Origin: Cytophagales bacterium
Lineage (GTDB): Bacteria; Bacteroidota; Bacteroidia; Cytophagales; Cyclobacteriaceae
Length of the DNA: 64,000 nucleotides
Reading direction: 5' to 3'
Assembly (NCBI GenBank): GCA_022360055.1
Contig: JAKSDO010000237.1
Span: forward strand, 1-64,000
In this document: positions 1 to 8,446 of the stretch, in pieces
Numbering within the stretch: the first letter of the stretch is position 1
Layout: every line of letters begins with the position of its first letter
Translations under genes and position numbers: made by a program
Notes under the pieces: model-generated
Told to the model about the DNA's origin: nothing
Databases searched by the model: none
Seen by the model: only the letters and a program-made list of their open reading frames with translations

Positions 1-72
1 AGAATCATTTTTCGAAAGATAAAAGTGTCCTAAAAAGTTCATCAGAATCAAAGATAAAACGATAAAACATCC

Positions 73-80
73 TAGTTTTG
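73..80 (+). promoter_or_regulatory. Possible -7 promoter element (TAGTTTTG)
   Basis: The octamer TAGTTTTG matches the Bacteroidota -7 consensus TAnnTTTG and lies about 30 bp before the ATG at 111, with a purine-rich AAGGAA just before that ATG. No TTG -33 box is seen at the usual distance, so this is a weak call. Confidence 0.3.
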
Positions 81-110
81 AGATACAAACTATAAAATAT
101 TATTAAGGAA

Positions 111-527
111 ATGGCCGTTCCGTTAATTTTTCTGCTTTTTATCCTTTCCATTAATGGAAAAGTTGACGATGAGACAATCATACGAAATAAGCTGTTTGAT
201 CAAGCCAAATGCTGGAATAACGGGGACATCGATTGTTTTATGTGAGATTATTGGAAAAGTGATAGCCTCATGTATATCGGGAAAAAAGGAATCACCTATG
301 GCTGGCATAAAACTTTGAGCAATTACAAATCGAGGTACCCGACAAAAAAAGAAATGGGCCAATTAAAGTTTGAAATCATTCATTTGAGCAAGATTAGCGA
401 TCATCATTACTTTATGGTAGGAAAGTGGCGATTGAACAGGGAAGCCGGAGATATCATGGGGCATTTTAGCTTGCTTTGGGGAAAAATAAACAAGGAGTGG
501 GTAATAATTGCCGATCACTCAAGCTAA
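111..527 (+). pseudogene. DUF4440/SnoaL-like secreted protein, interrupted by one in-frame TGA
   Basis: One reading frame from ATG 111 to TAA 525-527 would encode about 138 residues. It opens with a short hydrophobic signal-like stretch (MAVPLIFLLFILSING) and continues with features of the DUF4440/NTF2-like fold: a D-x-D-C-F-M segment, then DYWKSDSLMYIG, ITYGW, NYKSRYP and a C-terminal HFSLLWGKINKEWVIIADHSS-like strand pair. A TGA at 243-245 interrupts it after codon 44, between FM and DYWKSD, where relatives have an ordinary residue. No frameshift is seen on either side, so the lesion is recent, a sequencing error, or read through. The standard code is used elsewhere in the window. Family members are mostly uncharacterised ketosteroid-isomerase-like proteins, and I assign no reaction. 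The part after the stop could be made from the ATG at 270, but it would lack the first helix of the fold. Confidence 0.7.
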
Positions 528-621
528 ACAAATGAAACCGGCAGGACCGGAGCAAATTCAAGACACATACGAGCATAATTATAGTGTTCGGTGTATCAGC
601 TAACCAAAAAAAGATAAGCGA

Positions 622-1311
622 ATGAAAGATTTATTCGGAAGAGCGCTGTTGGACTACTATGAAAACAAATTTAAGCCCCCTTTGCTTCTGCACAATGAAT
701 ACGGTCCACCGGAAGTCATACCAATCGATCGGTATTTTATTGATCATAATGAATTTTCTGAGCTCGAGGTGTTCGCTTTGCAAAATGCGGTTGGGAAAGT
801 ATTGGATATTGGAGCTGCATCAGGACGCCATGCCCTTTATCTGCAGGGGTTGGGAATGGATGCAAGGGCAATGGATATTTCAAATGCCTGCTGCCAACTC
901 ATGCACAAAGCCGGAATCCAAAAAGTCATTTGCAAAGATATTTACTCCTTTTCCAATGAAGAATTCGATACCTTATTCATGCTCATGAATGGAATCGGAA
1001 TTGCTGGTAGTATCGAGGGGCTAAAGCAACTATTGAACCATTTGAAAGAGGTATTAAAACCTACGGGACAGTTGATCATCGATTCTTCGGACATTTCCTA
1101 TTTGTTTTCTGACAACGAAATTCCAATAGATAGATATTTTGGCGAGTTGAAATTTCATTATGAATACAGGGGGAGGTTTGACGAAGAATTTGGCTGGCTG
1201 TATATAGATCAGGAAACGTTATACAACGTCGCGCTCAGCCAAGGATGGACTTGCCAAATTATATTTACAGACGAAACGGACGCATATTTAGCACGATTAC
1301 AACGCATCTAG
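622..1311 (+). CDS. Class I SAM-dependent methyltransferase
   Basis: This 229-residue protein has a Rossmann-type methyltransferase core. Motif I (VLDIGAASGRHALYLQ, residues about 60-75) should bind S-adenosylmethionine. An acidic MDIS follows at the second strand, and a DTLFMLMNGIG segment corresponds to the post-I/motif IV region. It ends in YLARLQRI, typical of small-molecule or unassigned class I methyltransferases. The substrate cannot be read from sequence. It follows the broken DUF4440-like gene by about 95 bp and runs directly into the next gene. No zinc-binding or RNA-binding domain is visible. The family assignment is firm and the role unknown. Confidence 0.85.
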   Translation: MKDLFGRALLDYYENKFKPPLLLHNEYGPPEVIPIDRYFIDHNEFSELEVFALQNAVGKVLDIGAASGRHALYLQGLGMDARAMDISNACCQLMHKAGIQKVICKDIYSFSNEEFDTLFMLMNGIGIAGSIEGLKQLLNHLKEVLKPTGQLIIDSSDISYLFSDNEIPIDRYFGELKFHYEYRGRFDEEFGWLYIDQETLYNVALSQGWTCQIIFTDETDAYLARLQRI

Positions 1312-1313
1312 AC

Positions 1314-2039
1314 TTGGAAGATTTTTTCGATCAGGAGCGAGCAAAGGCTTTTGTTTATTTATTATCGGAAGGAGATGACAGGAATAAAGTTATGATCTCC
1401 GATGATAACTTGCTGGTGATTTGCAAAAACAGGCGGGAAATGATCTCAATAACGGATATTTCCATTCTGCGTATTGAGAATAAAAAACTGCTCTTTCCGC
1501 TCATTGCCGGAGGAATCGTAGCACCGTTCGCTCTTCTTTCATATTTCGCGAATTTTTTTCATCCGTTGATTCATTTGGTTTCGATCATGGCCGGACTTTT
1601 GTCGTTCTATGTCGGATGGTCAGGTAAATCTTCCTTTACGATCAAGAAAAAGACTGGAGACGAACTCAACTATTTCCTTCCATCCATCAGTCAAAACCTT
1701 ATGGCGTTCACGGAATATGTAAACACCTTAATCAAATATCCGATCAATCTGGAAGTGAGCAATTATCTATATTTTAAAATTGAATCCGATAATTTAAATG
1801 CTATTACTCGTAAATCCGAATTCGCTAAATCCAAATTATTCCCCATTAAAGGTTATACGTACAATCAAATAAAAAGGAGCCAAGGGGAACTCAGCGCCCC
1901 TGATATCGTTGCAATCCATCCTCAAAAAGCCGGAAGAGAAATTAAGTTTAAGTACGATTCAGAGCTCCATCAAATGCGTCCTTATTTGGAAGGGCCCGTC
2001 TTACCCGATTCCATTGTTGACAGAAAAAGCTTTCAATAG
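1314..2039 (+). CDS. Uncharacterised protein with two membrane segments
   Basis: I do not recognise a named family. The frame is open from an ATG at 1245, but that start would put 67 bp inside the methyltransferase gene, whose C-terminus looks genuine. A TTG at 1314, two bases after the methyltransferase stop, gives a natural start (LEDFFDQERAKAF) and 241 residues; an ATG at 1392 is the next option. The protein has a soluble N-terminus, two adjacent hydrophobic segments (LLFPLIAGGIVAPFALLSYF and a second ending FYVGWSGKS), then a soluble C-terminal half of about 130 residues with mixed charge. Tight spacing suggests co-transcription with the methyltransferase. Confidence 0.65.
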   Translation: MEDFFDQERAKAFVYLLSEGDDRNKVMISDDNLLVICKNRREMISITDISILRIENKKLLFPLIAGGIVAPFALLSYFANFFHPLIHLVSIMAGLLSFYVGWSGKSSFTIKKKTGDELNYFLPSISQNLMAFTEYVNTLIKYPINLEVSNYLYFKIESDNLNAITRKSEFAKSKLFPIKGYTYNQIKRSQGELSAPDIVAIHPQKAGREIKFKYDSELHQMRPYLEGPVLPDSIVDRKSFQ

Positions 2040-2148
2040 AAATCACGAGGTGAGCCCTTTAAATATACGTCGGTAATATGCACTGAAAGTTATTCTGAAA
2101 AGGCCTGTTTTATTTCCGGTGAATAATAGGGGATTAATCTTCATATAA

Positions 2149-2180
2149 TTGATAAGAAAAGGACATTTTATTTAAATTTG
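2149..2180 (+). promoter_or_regulatory. Putative promoter for the acyltransferase-gpsA operon
   Basis: A TTG at 2149-2151 and TAAATTTG at 2173-2180 are separated by 21 bp, close to the Bacteroidota -33/-7 arrangement. The element sits 44 bp before the TTG start of the acyltransferase gene, in a 184-bp gap that otherwise holds nothing recognisable. Confidence 0.45.
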
Positions 2181-2223
2181 AAACCTTAAACTGTACGGTA
2201 TTTTTTGTTTATAACCCATATCA

Positions 2224-3930
2224 TTGAGAAGACTTACCAGAATACCTCAAGTAATTGACACGTCGAAAACCTATGAACCCATCCTGTTCGATGATGAGGT
2301 ATGGCCGGTTGTGAAGTTGGCTAAAAACAGGAAAGAATTCATTGAACGTGTTACGGAAGAGAGTTTCCGAAGGTTAAAAAAGCTTCGTCCAAACCTTAAT
2401 GCGATGATCGAAGAGCTGGAGCTTACCAGATATCGGGAAAAATTAAGGTACAAAACCAACCCCTGGAAGGTAGATCCCGACGATGAAGTAATCTTCTGGA
2501 ACAGTGTAAAGTCAAGGTTAGTTGATTTGGACAATGCAGATAAGACTAAAAAGCAGGAGCTCGTTAATCAAATTTTATGGGACATTGTTCACAGATATGT
2601 TCAGGAAATTACCGGCAACTTCAAACCTTCACATTATCGCCTTGCCAGGCGAATAATAAAATTTGGATTTGCAAGACTTTTAAATGCGGCCAGAATTAAA
2701 AAATTCGGATCATTTTGGAGAGGCGATCTCACTCTTCAGGATAAAATCCAGATTACCGGAGAGGCAGAACAATTGCGAAAACTCGCAAAAATCGGAACAG
2801 TAGTAATAGTTCCAACTCATTTTTCCAATCTCGATTCAATACTTATCGGCTGGGTGATCCATACTTTGGGATTACCTCCATTTATTTATGGAGCCGGTCT
2901 CAATCTCTTTAACATGGAGATCTTCGCCTATTTCATGAATAGTCTGGGCGCCTATAAAGTAGATCGTCGTAAAAAGAATCTCATTTACCTCGAATCGCTG
3001 CGGACCTACTCAAGTATGGCGTTGCAGGACGGATGCCATAGTCTTTTCTTCCCGGGAGGTACGCGGTCAAGATCCGGAAAACTTGAAAACAGGCTGAAAC
3101 TCGGATTATTGGGAACCGCAATAGAGGCACAGCGGATCAATTATGAAAAGGGGGAAGAAGGCCGGCACAATAAAATCTTTATCGTGCCGGTTGTGACCAA
3201 TTACAATTTCGTACTTGAAGCACCGGTACTCATAAGAAATTATCTGGAAAGAAAGGGACAGGAGCGTTATTACGTAGAAAGCGATCGTTACGACAAATCC
3301 GGCAGAATATTGAAATTCCTCATAGAGTTTTTTACCAAAGGCAATAACATCTCCGTCTCAATCGGAAGGGGACTCGACCTCTTTGGGAACTATGTAAACG
3401 ATGAAGGAATGAGTATTGATTCGCACGGGAATCGGATAAATTCAAGGGATTACTTTCTTTTCAAAGGTAAAATTTCAGCAGATGTCCAGAGGGAGGAAGA
3501 ATATACCAGAATGCTGAGCGAAGTAATCATAAGAGAATATCATCGAATAAACCGGGTACAATCCAGCCACCTGGTCGCTTTCACAGCCTTTCGGCTGATT
3601 CGTAATCAATACAAAAATCTTGATTTATATAGTGTGTTAAGGCTGCCGACAGACGAGATTGAAATCAAATATAGCGACTTTAGAAGGGCCTTTTCAAAAC
3701 TTCGGAATCGCATCATCGAATTGTTTAACGAACATAAAGTGGATATGGCCACTCATCTGACCGAAGATTTGGACAAGGTCATTGACCTCGGCATTACCAA
3801 TGTCGGAATGTACCACTCCCGAAGGCCCTTGCTCAAGAACAAAAAAGGGAATATCATTACCCAGGATATTAACAATATGTATTACTACCATAACAGGATG
3901 GACGGCTATGAGCTCGAAAAATTCTTATGA
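2224..3930 (+). CDS. 1-acyl-glycerol-3-phosphate/glycerol-3-phosphate acyltransferase-like protein
   Basis: This 568-residue protein carries the four blocks of the PlsB/PlsC acyltransferase superfamily: block I PTHFSNLDS with the catalytic H199-x4-D204 pair, block II GAYKVDR (about 242-248), block III FFPGGTRSRSG (about 275-285), and block IV further on around IVPVVTNYN. It should transfer an acyl chain to a glycerol-phosphate or lysophosphatidate acceptor at the inner membrane. It is far longer than PlsC (about 240 residues): about 190 residues precede the core and about 200 follow it. No obvious membrane helix is seen. It starts at TTG, and its 3' end overlaps gpsA by 23 bp, so translation is probably coupled to the enzyme that makes glycerol-3-phosphate. 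That favours a role at the first acylation step, but this is inference. Confidence 0.8.
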   Translation: MRRLTRIPQVIDTSKTYEPILFDDEVWPVVKLAKNRKEFIERVTEESFRRLKKLRPNLNAMIEELELTRYREKLRYKTNPWKVDPDDEVIFWNSVKSRLVDLDNADKTKKQELVNQILWDIVHRYVQEITGNFKPSHYRLARRIIKFGFARLLNAARIKKFGSFWRGDLTLQDKIQITGEAEQLRKLAKIGTVVIVPTHFSNLDSILIGWVIHTLGLPPFIYGAGLNLFNMEIFAYFMNSLGAYKVDRRKKNLIYLESLRTYSSMALQDGCHSLFFPGGTRSRSGKLENRLKLGLLGTAIEAQRINYEKGEEGRHNKIFIVPVVTNYNFVLEAPVLIRNYLERKGQERYYVESDRYDKSGRILKFLIEFFTKGNNISVSIGRGLDLFGNYVNDEGMSIDSHGNRINSRDYFLFKGKISADVQREEEYTRMLSEVIIREYHRINRVQSSHLVAFTAFRLIRNQYKNLDLYSVLRLPTDEIEIKYSDFRRAFSKLRNRIIELFNEHKVDMATHLTEDLDKVIDLGITNVGMYHSRRPLLKNKKGNIITQDINNMYYYHNRMDGYELEKFL

Positions 3931-4960
3931 TAAACCCGTTGGAGTAATTGGGGCCGGCAGTTTCGGATCAGCAATAGCAAATATTCTGTCTAAAAACTCG
4001 GATGTTATCCTATATGCAAGAACCCGGGAAATTGCTGAGCAAATAAATAAAAGCAAGAGCTTGCAGGGTAAAGAATTAAGCGACAGGATCAAACCAACCA
4101 ACGATTTACAGCTTATTACAGATCGTTGCGATGTCCTGTTTCCTATCGTGCCGTCGGAGAATTTCCCGGAACTCATTGATGATCTATCGCACTTCTTAAA
4201 ACCCTACCACATTCTAATACATGGTACAAAGGGCTTGATTGTAGATGTGGACGGTTGGGAAGAAAACAAAGACAGAAAGGTCATTCGGGAGGATGTATAT
4301 ACGATGAGCCGGCTTATTCGAGAACGAACACTTGCTGTTAGGATCGGCTGCCTTGCGGGGCCGAATCTCGCAAAGGAATTAGCGGACGAACACCCGGCTG
4401 CCACTGTTGTTGCCAGTCATTTTGATGAAGTGATCAGGGAAGGTCAGAGGCTTTTGAGAAACGACCGGTTCCAGGTCTATGGCAGCAAAGACCTGTTGGG
4501 TATAGAACTGACCGGCGTTCTGAAGAACATTATTGCTATTGCGGCGGGAGCGCTGAATGGGATGGGATTTGGAGAAAACGCACGATCCCTGTTGATAAGC
4601 AGAGGCCTGATCGAAATGATTTATCTCGGACAAATGTTTGGCGCCAATACTCAGGCATTTCTCGGACTCGCCGGAATAGGGGACCTTGTAGCTACATGTT
4701 CAAGCACCCTGAGCCGCAATTTTACGGTGGGTGAACGCCTGGGCAAAGGCGAACAGCTTTCCGACATACTAGGGTCGATGGAAGAAACCGCCGAAGGAAT
4801 AAATACAATCAAAATTATTGTGCGACTAATGAAAGCGTATCCAATGAGAGCTCCGATTACCGAATCACTGAACAAGGTAATAAGGGGAGATATGACCATT
4901 GAAGAGGCACTGCGGTTTCTGATGAAATCTCCGTTCAGTATTGATTTTGATTTCTTTTAA
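3908..4960 (+). CDS. gpsA: Glycerol-3-phosphate dehydrogenase [NAD(P)+]
   Basis: GpsA reduces dihydroxyacetone phosphate to sn-glycerol-3-phosphate, the backbone of phospholipids. The 350-residue protein begins with a dinucleotide-binding motif (GVIGAGSFGSAIANIL) and has the family's catalytic region (GCLAGPNLAKEL, then ELTGVLKNIIAIAAG) and a helical C-terminal domain. The frame is open further upstream, to an ATG at 3782, but that stretch reads as antisense-quality sequence inside the acyltransferase gene. ATG 3908 (MSSKNSYDKPVGVIGAG) gives the normal length, with a 23-bp overlap of the upstream gene. The pairing with an acyltransferase links substrate synthesis to its use. Confidence 0.95.
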   Translation: MSSKNSYDKPVGVIGAGSFGSAIANILSKNSDVILYARTREIAEQINKSKSLQGKELSDRIKPTNDLQLITDRCDVLFPIVPSENFPELIDDLSHFLKPYHILIHGTKGLIVDVDGWEENKDRKVIREDVYTMSRLIRERTLAVRIGCLAGPNLAKELADEHPAATVVASHFDEVIREGQRLLRNDRFQVYGSKDLLGIELTGVLKNIIAIAAGALNGMGFGENARSLLISRGLIEMIYLGQMFGANTQAFLGLAGIGDLVATCSSTLSRNFTVGERLGKGEQLSDILGSMEETAEGINTIKIIVRLMKAYPMRAPITESLNKVIRGDMTIEEALRFLMKSPFSIDFDFF

Positions 4961-4966
4961 TTCGTC

Positions 4967-5521
4967 TCAAATACCATATGACCTCGATGCTTTTAAGATA
5001 CCCGCAATGCTTAGTGCGTCTGTAATTTTACCTTCCAGGACCATTTCCAAAGCTTCTCTCAACGGAGTTTTCACAATCTTCAGCTCCTCTGTCTCATCCC
5101 ATTCCATCTCGCCCTGCGTCAGTTCTTCAGCGATAAAAACGTATCCGTATTCATCCGTAACAGAATTCGAAGTATGAATTTTCAACAATCTAGTCCACTT
5201 TTTAGCGACAAGCCCTGTTTCTTCACGCAGTTCCCGCCGGGCTCCGGAGAGCGTGTCTTCTTCGTGAGGGACACCCCCGGTAGGAATTTCCCAGGAATAA
5301 GCATCCAAAGTATATCGAAACTGGCCTACAAGCCAGGTATTCAATTCATTGTCGAGTGGTAAAATGCCAATTGCCTTATTTTTGAAATGAACATGCCCGT
5401 AAATACCTTTTGATTTATTGGGCCGAATTACCTGATCTTTTACAACTTTGATCCATGGATTATCATAAACATCTTCAGAAGACAATCTCGTCCAGGGGTT
5501 ATTATTTTCTTCAATTTTCAT
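4967..5521 (-). CDS. Nudix hydrolase, ADP-ribose pyrophosphatase-like
   Basis: The 184-residue protein contains a complete Nudix box (G-x5-E-x7-REL-x-EE-x-GL, residues about 82-104, including REL and REETGL), which binds the metal that hydrolyses nucleoside diphosphate-X substrates. The layout, with an N-terminal beta domain (GHVHFKNKAIGILPLD) and EIPTGGVP just before the box, is that of ADP-ribose/ADP-sugar pyrophosphatases. The exact substrate is not determined. It converges on gpsA with six bases between the stops and is divergent from rnhB. Confidence 0.88.
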   Translation of the reverse strand: MKIEENNNPWTRLSSEDVYDNPWIKVVKDQVIRPNKSKGIYGHVHFKNKAIGILPLDNELNTWLVGQFRYTLDAYSWEIPTGGVPHEEDTLSGARRELREETGLVAKKWTRLLKIHTSNSVTDEYGYVFIAEELTQGEMEWDETEELKIVKTPLREALEMVLEGKITDALSIAGILKASRSYGI

Positions 5522-5623
5522 AATTAAAAATTATCGCGTGTAAAAATATTATTTATTTGATCATTCGCTGTCTGGATCGTTTAAAAATGTAATAGTTTTA
5601 CTCCATCCGTATTAACTTGCACC

Positions 5624-6223
5624 ATGCTTAAATCAAGCTTTACAGGTAAAAAAATCGAGGCCGGCTGTGACGAAGTTGGAAGGGGATGTCTCGCCGGTCC
5701 CGTAGTGGCTGCCGCTGTTATTCTTCCAATGGATTACAACCACAAATTACTTGCGGACTCCAAACAACTTTCCAGGGAGAAAAGAGAAAAAATAAGAGCG
5801 GACATATTGAATGATGCCATCGCTTACGCAATTTCCGAAATACACAATGAAGAAGTTGACAAATTAAATGTTTTAAAAGCATCTCTTGCAGGAATGCACA
5901 GGGCATTGGATCAATTGTCAAGGGTCCCTGAACTCATACTTGTTGACGGAAATAAATTTATCCCCTACAGAGACATCCCCCATCAATGCATTGTTAAAGG
6001 AGACGGGAAGTATATGAGTATTGCGGCAGCCTCTATACTGGCCAAAACGCATCGGGATAAGCTTATGGAAGAGCTGTCAAAAGCTCATCCGGAATATGGC
6101 TGGGAAAGAAATGTAGGTTATCCGACAAAAGCGCACAGGGCCGCAATTGAAAAATACGGCATAACGCCTTATCATCGAAAGTCATTCAGACTTTTGCCCG
6201 ATCAATTAAATCTATTCAATTAA
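5624..6223 (+). CDS. rnhB: Ribonuclease HII
   Basis: RNase HII cuts the RNA strand of RNA-DNA hybrids and starts removal of single ribonucleotides from DNA. The 199-residue protein has the signature [18 protein letters not shown] (D16, E17 in the active site), LVDGNKF with a third acidic position, and the [17 protein letters not shown] block. The [17 protein letters not shown] region completes the family profile, and the length is normal. It faces recA, and the two genes share their last bases: the stop codons interlock in the tetranucleotide TTAA at 6220-6223. Confidence 0.96.
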   Translation: MLKSSFTGKKIEAGCDEVGRGCLAGPVVAAAVILPMDYNHKLLADSKQLSREKREKIRADILNDAIAYAISEIHNEEVDKLNVLKASLAGMHRALDQLSRVPELILVDGNKFIPYRDIPHQCIVKGDGKYMSIAAASILAKTHRDKLMEELSKAHPEYGWERNVGYPTKAHRAAIEKYGITPYHRKSFRLLPDQLNLFN

Positions 6224-7236
6224 TCCTCATCTTTCTTGGGCAGAGGATTGATCTTTTCTTTTATTTTCAATTCGAGCTCTTCCATCAGCTCCGGATTGTC
6301 TTCAATCAGGTTCTTTACGGAATCCCTGCCCTGCCCCAGTTTGTTGCCGTCATAGGAAAACCATGACCCGGATTTTTGAATGATATCGAGTTCGACTCCT
6401 AAATCCAGGATCTCTCCGCTTTTTGAAATCCCGATGCCGTACATGATATCAAATTCAACGACTTTAAATGGCGGAGCAACTTTGTTTTTGACAACTTTTA
6501 CGCGTGTCCTGTTTCCCAAAATATTATCCGCGCTTTCTTTGATCTGTCCAATTCGTCTGATATCCAACCGAACAGAAGAATAAAATTTAAGCGCGTTCCC
6601 TCCCGTTGTGGTCTCCGGATTACCAAACATAACCCCGATCTTCTCTCTTAACTGGTTTATAAAGATACATGCACAACCTGTTTTGCTGATCGTGCCGGTA
6701 AGCTTTCTTAGTGCCTGCGACATCAATCTGGCCTGGAGTCCCATTTTACTGTCACCCATCTCACCTTCAAGCTCGCCTTTGGGGACTAAAGCTGCGACCG
6801 AATCGATGACAATGATATCGATCGCACCGGATCTTATAAGATGTTCGGCAATTTCAAGCGCCTGTTCACCATTGTCGGGCTGAGAAATCAGCAGGTTCTC
6901 CGTATCAATGCCTAACTTCTCGGCATACAATTTATCGAAAGCATGTTCGGCATCTATAAATGCCGCTAATCCGCCACTTTTCTGCGCCTCGGCAATGCAG
7001 TGCATGGCTAATGTGGTTTTACCGGAGGATTCAGGGCCGTAGACTTCTACGATCCTTCCTCTCGGAATACCACCTATTCCCAAAGCGATATCAAGCCCAA
7101 GGGATCCCGTCGGAATAGCGGGAACATCTACAACCCGTTCATCACTTAGTTTCATCACGGTACCCTTTCCGTAGGTTTTATCCAGCTTATCCAATGTCAA
7201 CTGAAGGGCTTTTAGTTTTTCTTTATTATCGCTCAT
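6220..7236 (-). CDS. recA: Recombinase RecA
   Basis: RecA forms the ATP-dependent filament for homologous recombination and triggers LexA cleavage in the SOS response where present. The 338-residue protein has the N-terminal helix, Walker [10 protein letters not shown] (from residue 67), Walker B ([13 protein letters not shown]), the [20 protein letters not shown] loop L1/L2 region and an acidic C-terminus ending KKDED. It is intact and of normal length. The gene is monocistronic in layout. I found no exact TAnnTTTG promoter and no recognised LexA box in the 148 bp before the next gene. Confidence 0.98.
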   Translation of the reverse strand: MSDNKEKLKALQLTLDKLDKTYGKGTVMKLSDERVVDVPAIPTGSLGLDIALGIGGIPRGRIVEVYGPESSGKTTLAMHCIAEAQKSGGLAAFIDAEHAFDKLYAEKLGIDTENLLISQPDNGEQALEIAEHLIRSGAIDIIVIDSVAALVPKGELEGEMGDSKMGLQARLMSQALRKLTGTISKTGCACIFINQLREKIGVMFGNPETTTGGNALKFYSSVRLDIRRIGQIKESADNILGNRTRVKVVKNKVAPPFKVVEFDIMYGIGISKSGEILDLGVELDIIQKSGSWFSYDGNKLGQGRDSVKNLIEDNPELMEELELKIKEKINPLPKKDED

Positions 7237-7384
7237 TTATAGGTATTTTTTATATTTTCGGGATGTGAAAATAAGATTTCAAGACTCAATATCAAAGCTG
7301 GATTTTTAAGAATTTTAAAATGCATAATTATTATCTGACGCCCCGCCAATTATTCAATTCATATTGACATTAATCATTTATCCA

Positions 7385-8434
7385 ATGAAAAAACAGCTCA
7401 TGTCTTTCGTGAAAAAAATATTCGTCGGAATAGGTTTTGCCGTAATCATCTTCCTTTTAATCAATTATGATTTAGTGATGTATGGAATCCGGCAGGGAAA
7501 GGGCCAACTAGAAATTATCCGAAATGCAAGGCCAAATAACGAGGTGCTCGACGATCCGAATTTTCCGGATTCGCTGAAGGCAAACCTCAAGTTGGTCGGA
7601 GATATCAAAAAATTCGCGTTTGATTCGTTAGGCATCAATTTCTCTAAAAATTACTCAAAAGTTTACGACCAGAAAGGCAAAGAATTAATGTTTGTTGTAA
7701 CGGCCTGTAAACCATATAAGCTGGAACCAAAAGAATGGAAATTTCCACTTATTGGATCCTTTTCCTATAAAGGTTTTTTCGACCGGGAAAGGGCACAAGC
7801 CCTTGAAAGCAAGTTAATAGAACAAGGGTATGATACCAATATCAGGACAGCCGGCGGATGGTCGACGCTCGGATGGTTTGAAGATCCAATATTGTCGAAC
7901 ATGCTCAACGATTCCGAAGCGGATTTTGCCGAGCTCATAATTCATGAGCTCACGCATGGCACATTGTTTGTAAAAGACAGTATCAGGTTTAATGAAAATC
8001 TGGCAACTTTCATTGGTATTAAAGGGGCTGAGAAGTATCTGAGGTGGAAATACGGCGATGAAAACGAGAAATTAACTGAATATCAGAGCCAATGGAATAA
8101 TAGAAATTTGTTGAGTAAGCACATTGTAAACGGAGCCCGTTATCTGAATGAAACGTATCTCGATATGAGCGAGGATCTAACTATCGGAGAAAAAGAAAAA
8201 ATAAAAAGAGCATCGATTGACATGATACTAAGTACGATGGATACGCTTAACCTATCAAACAAGCCGCGGTACCTGGATTATTACAAAAGGCTGAATCCAA
8301 ACAATACTTTCTTCATGTCGTATTTGAGATATAGAGGTGATCTGGATTTGCTGGAAAATGAGTTGACGAGTAAGTATAATGGAGATATAAAGAAGATGCT
8401 GGTTGATTATAAGTTAAAATTCCCGTCTCTGTAA
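7385..8434 (+). CDS. Putative membrane-anchored zinc aminopeptidase (PF10023-type)
   Basis: A 349-residue protein with an N-terminal membrane anchor (residues about 8-30, GIGFAVIIFLLINYDLVMYG) followed by a large domain carrying a gluzincin site: H187-E188-L-T-H191-G with the third ligand probably E204 in FNENLATFIG. This matches the 'predicted aminopeptidase' family PF10023, thought to be zinc peptidases of the cell envelope; the substrate is unknown. The frame opens earlier (7364), but ATG 7385 (MKKQLMSFVKK) gives a proper lysine-rich start to the anchor. It is followed after 12 bp by a DUF3108 gene, so the two are probably co-transcribed. Confidence 0.85.
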   Translation: MKKQLMSFVKKIFVGIGFAVIIFLLINYDLVMYGIRQGKGQLEIIRNARPNNEVLDDPNFPDSLKANLKLVGDIKKFAFDSLGINFSKNYSKVYDQKGKELMFVVTACKPYKLEPKEWKFPLIGSFSYKGFFDRERAQALESKLIEQGYDTNIRTAGGWSTLGWFEDPILSNMLNDSEADFAELIIHELTHGTLFVKDSIRFNENLATFIGIKGAEKYLRWKYGDENEKLTEYQSQWNNRNLLSKHIVNGARYLNETYLDMSEDLTIGEKEKIKRASIDMILSTMDTLNLSNKPRYLDYYKRLNPNNTFFMSYLRYRGDLDLLENELTSKYNGDIKKMLVDYKLKFPSL

Positions 8435-8446
8435 ACCAATTGACAA

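Noticed and set aside
243-245. TGA as selenocysteine, or TGA reassigned to an amino acid
   Set aside because: No SECIS-like hairpin was seen after the codon, and TGA acts as a normal stop elsewhere in the window (for example in the DUF3467 and DUF2851 genes).
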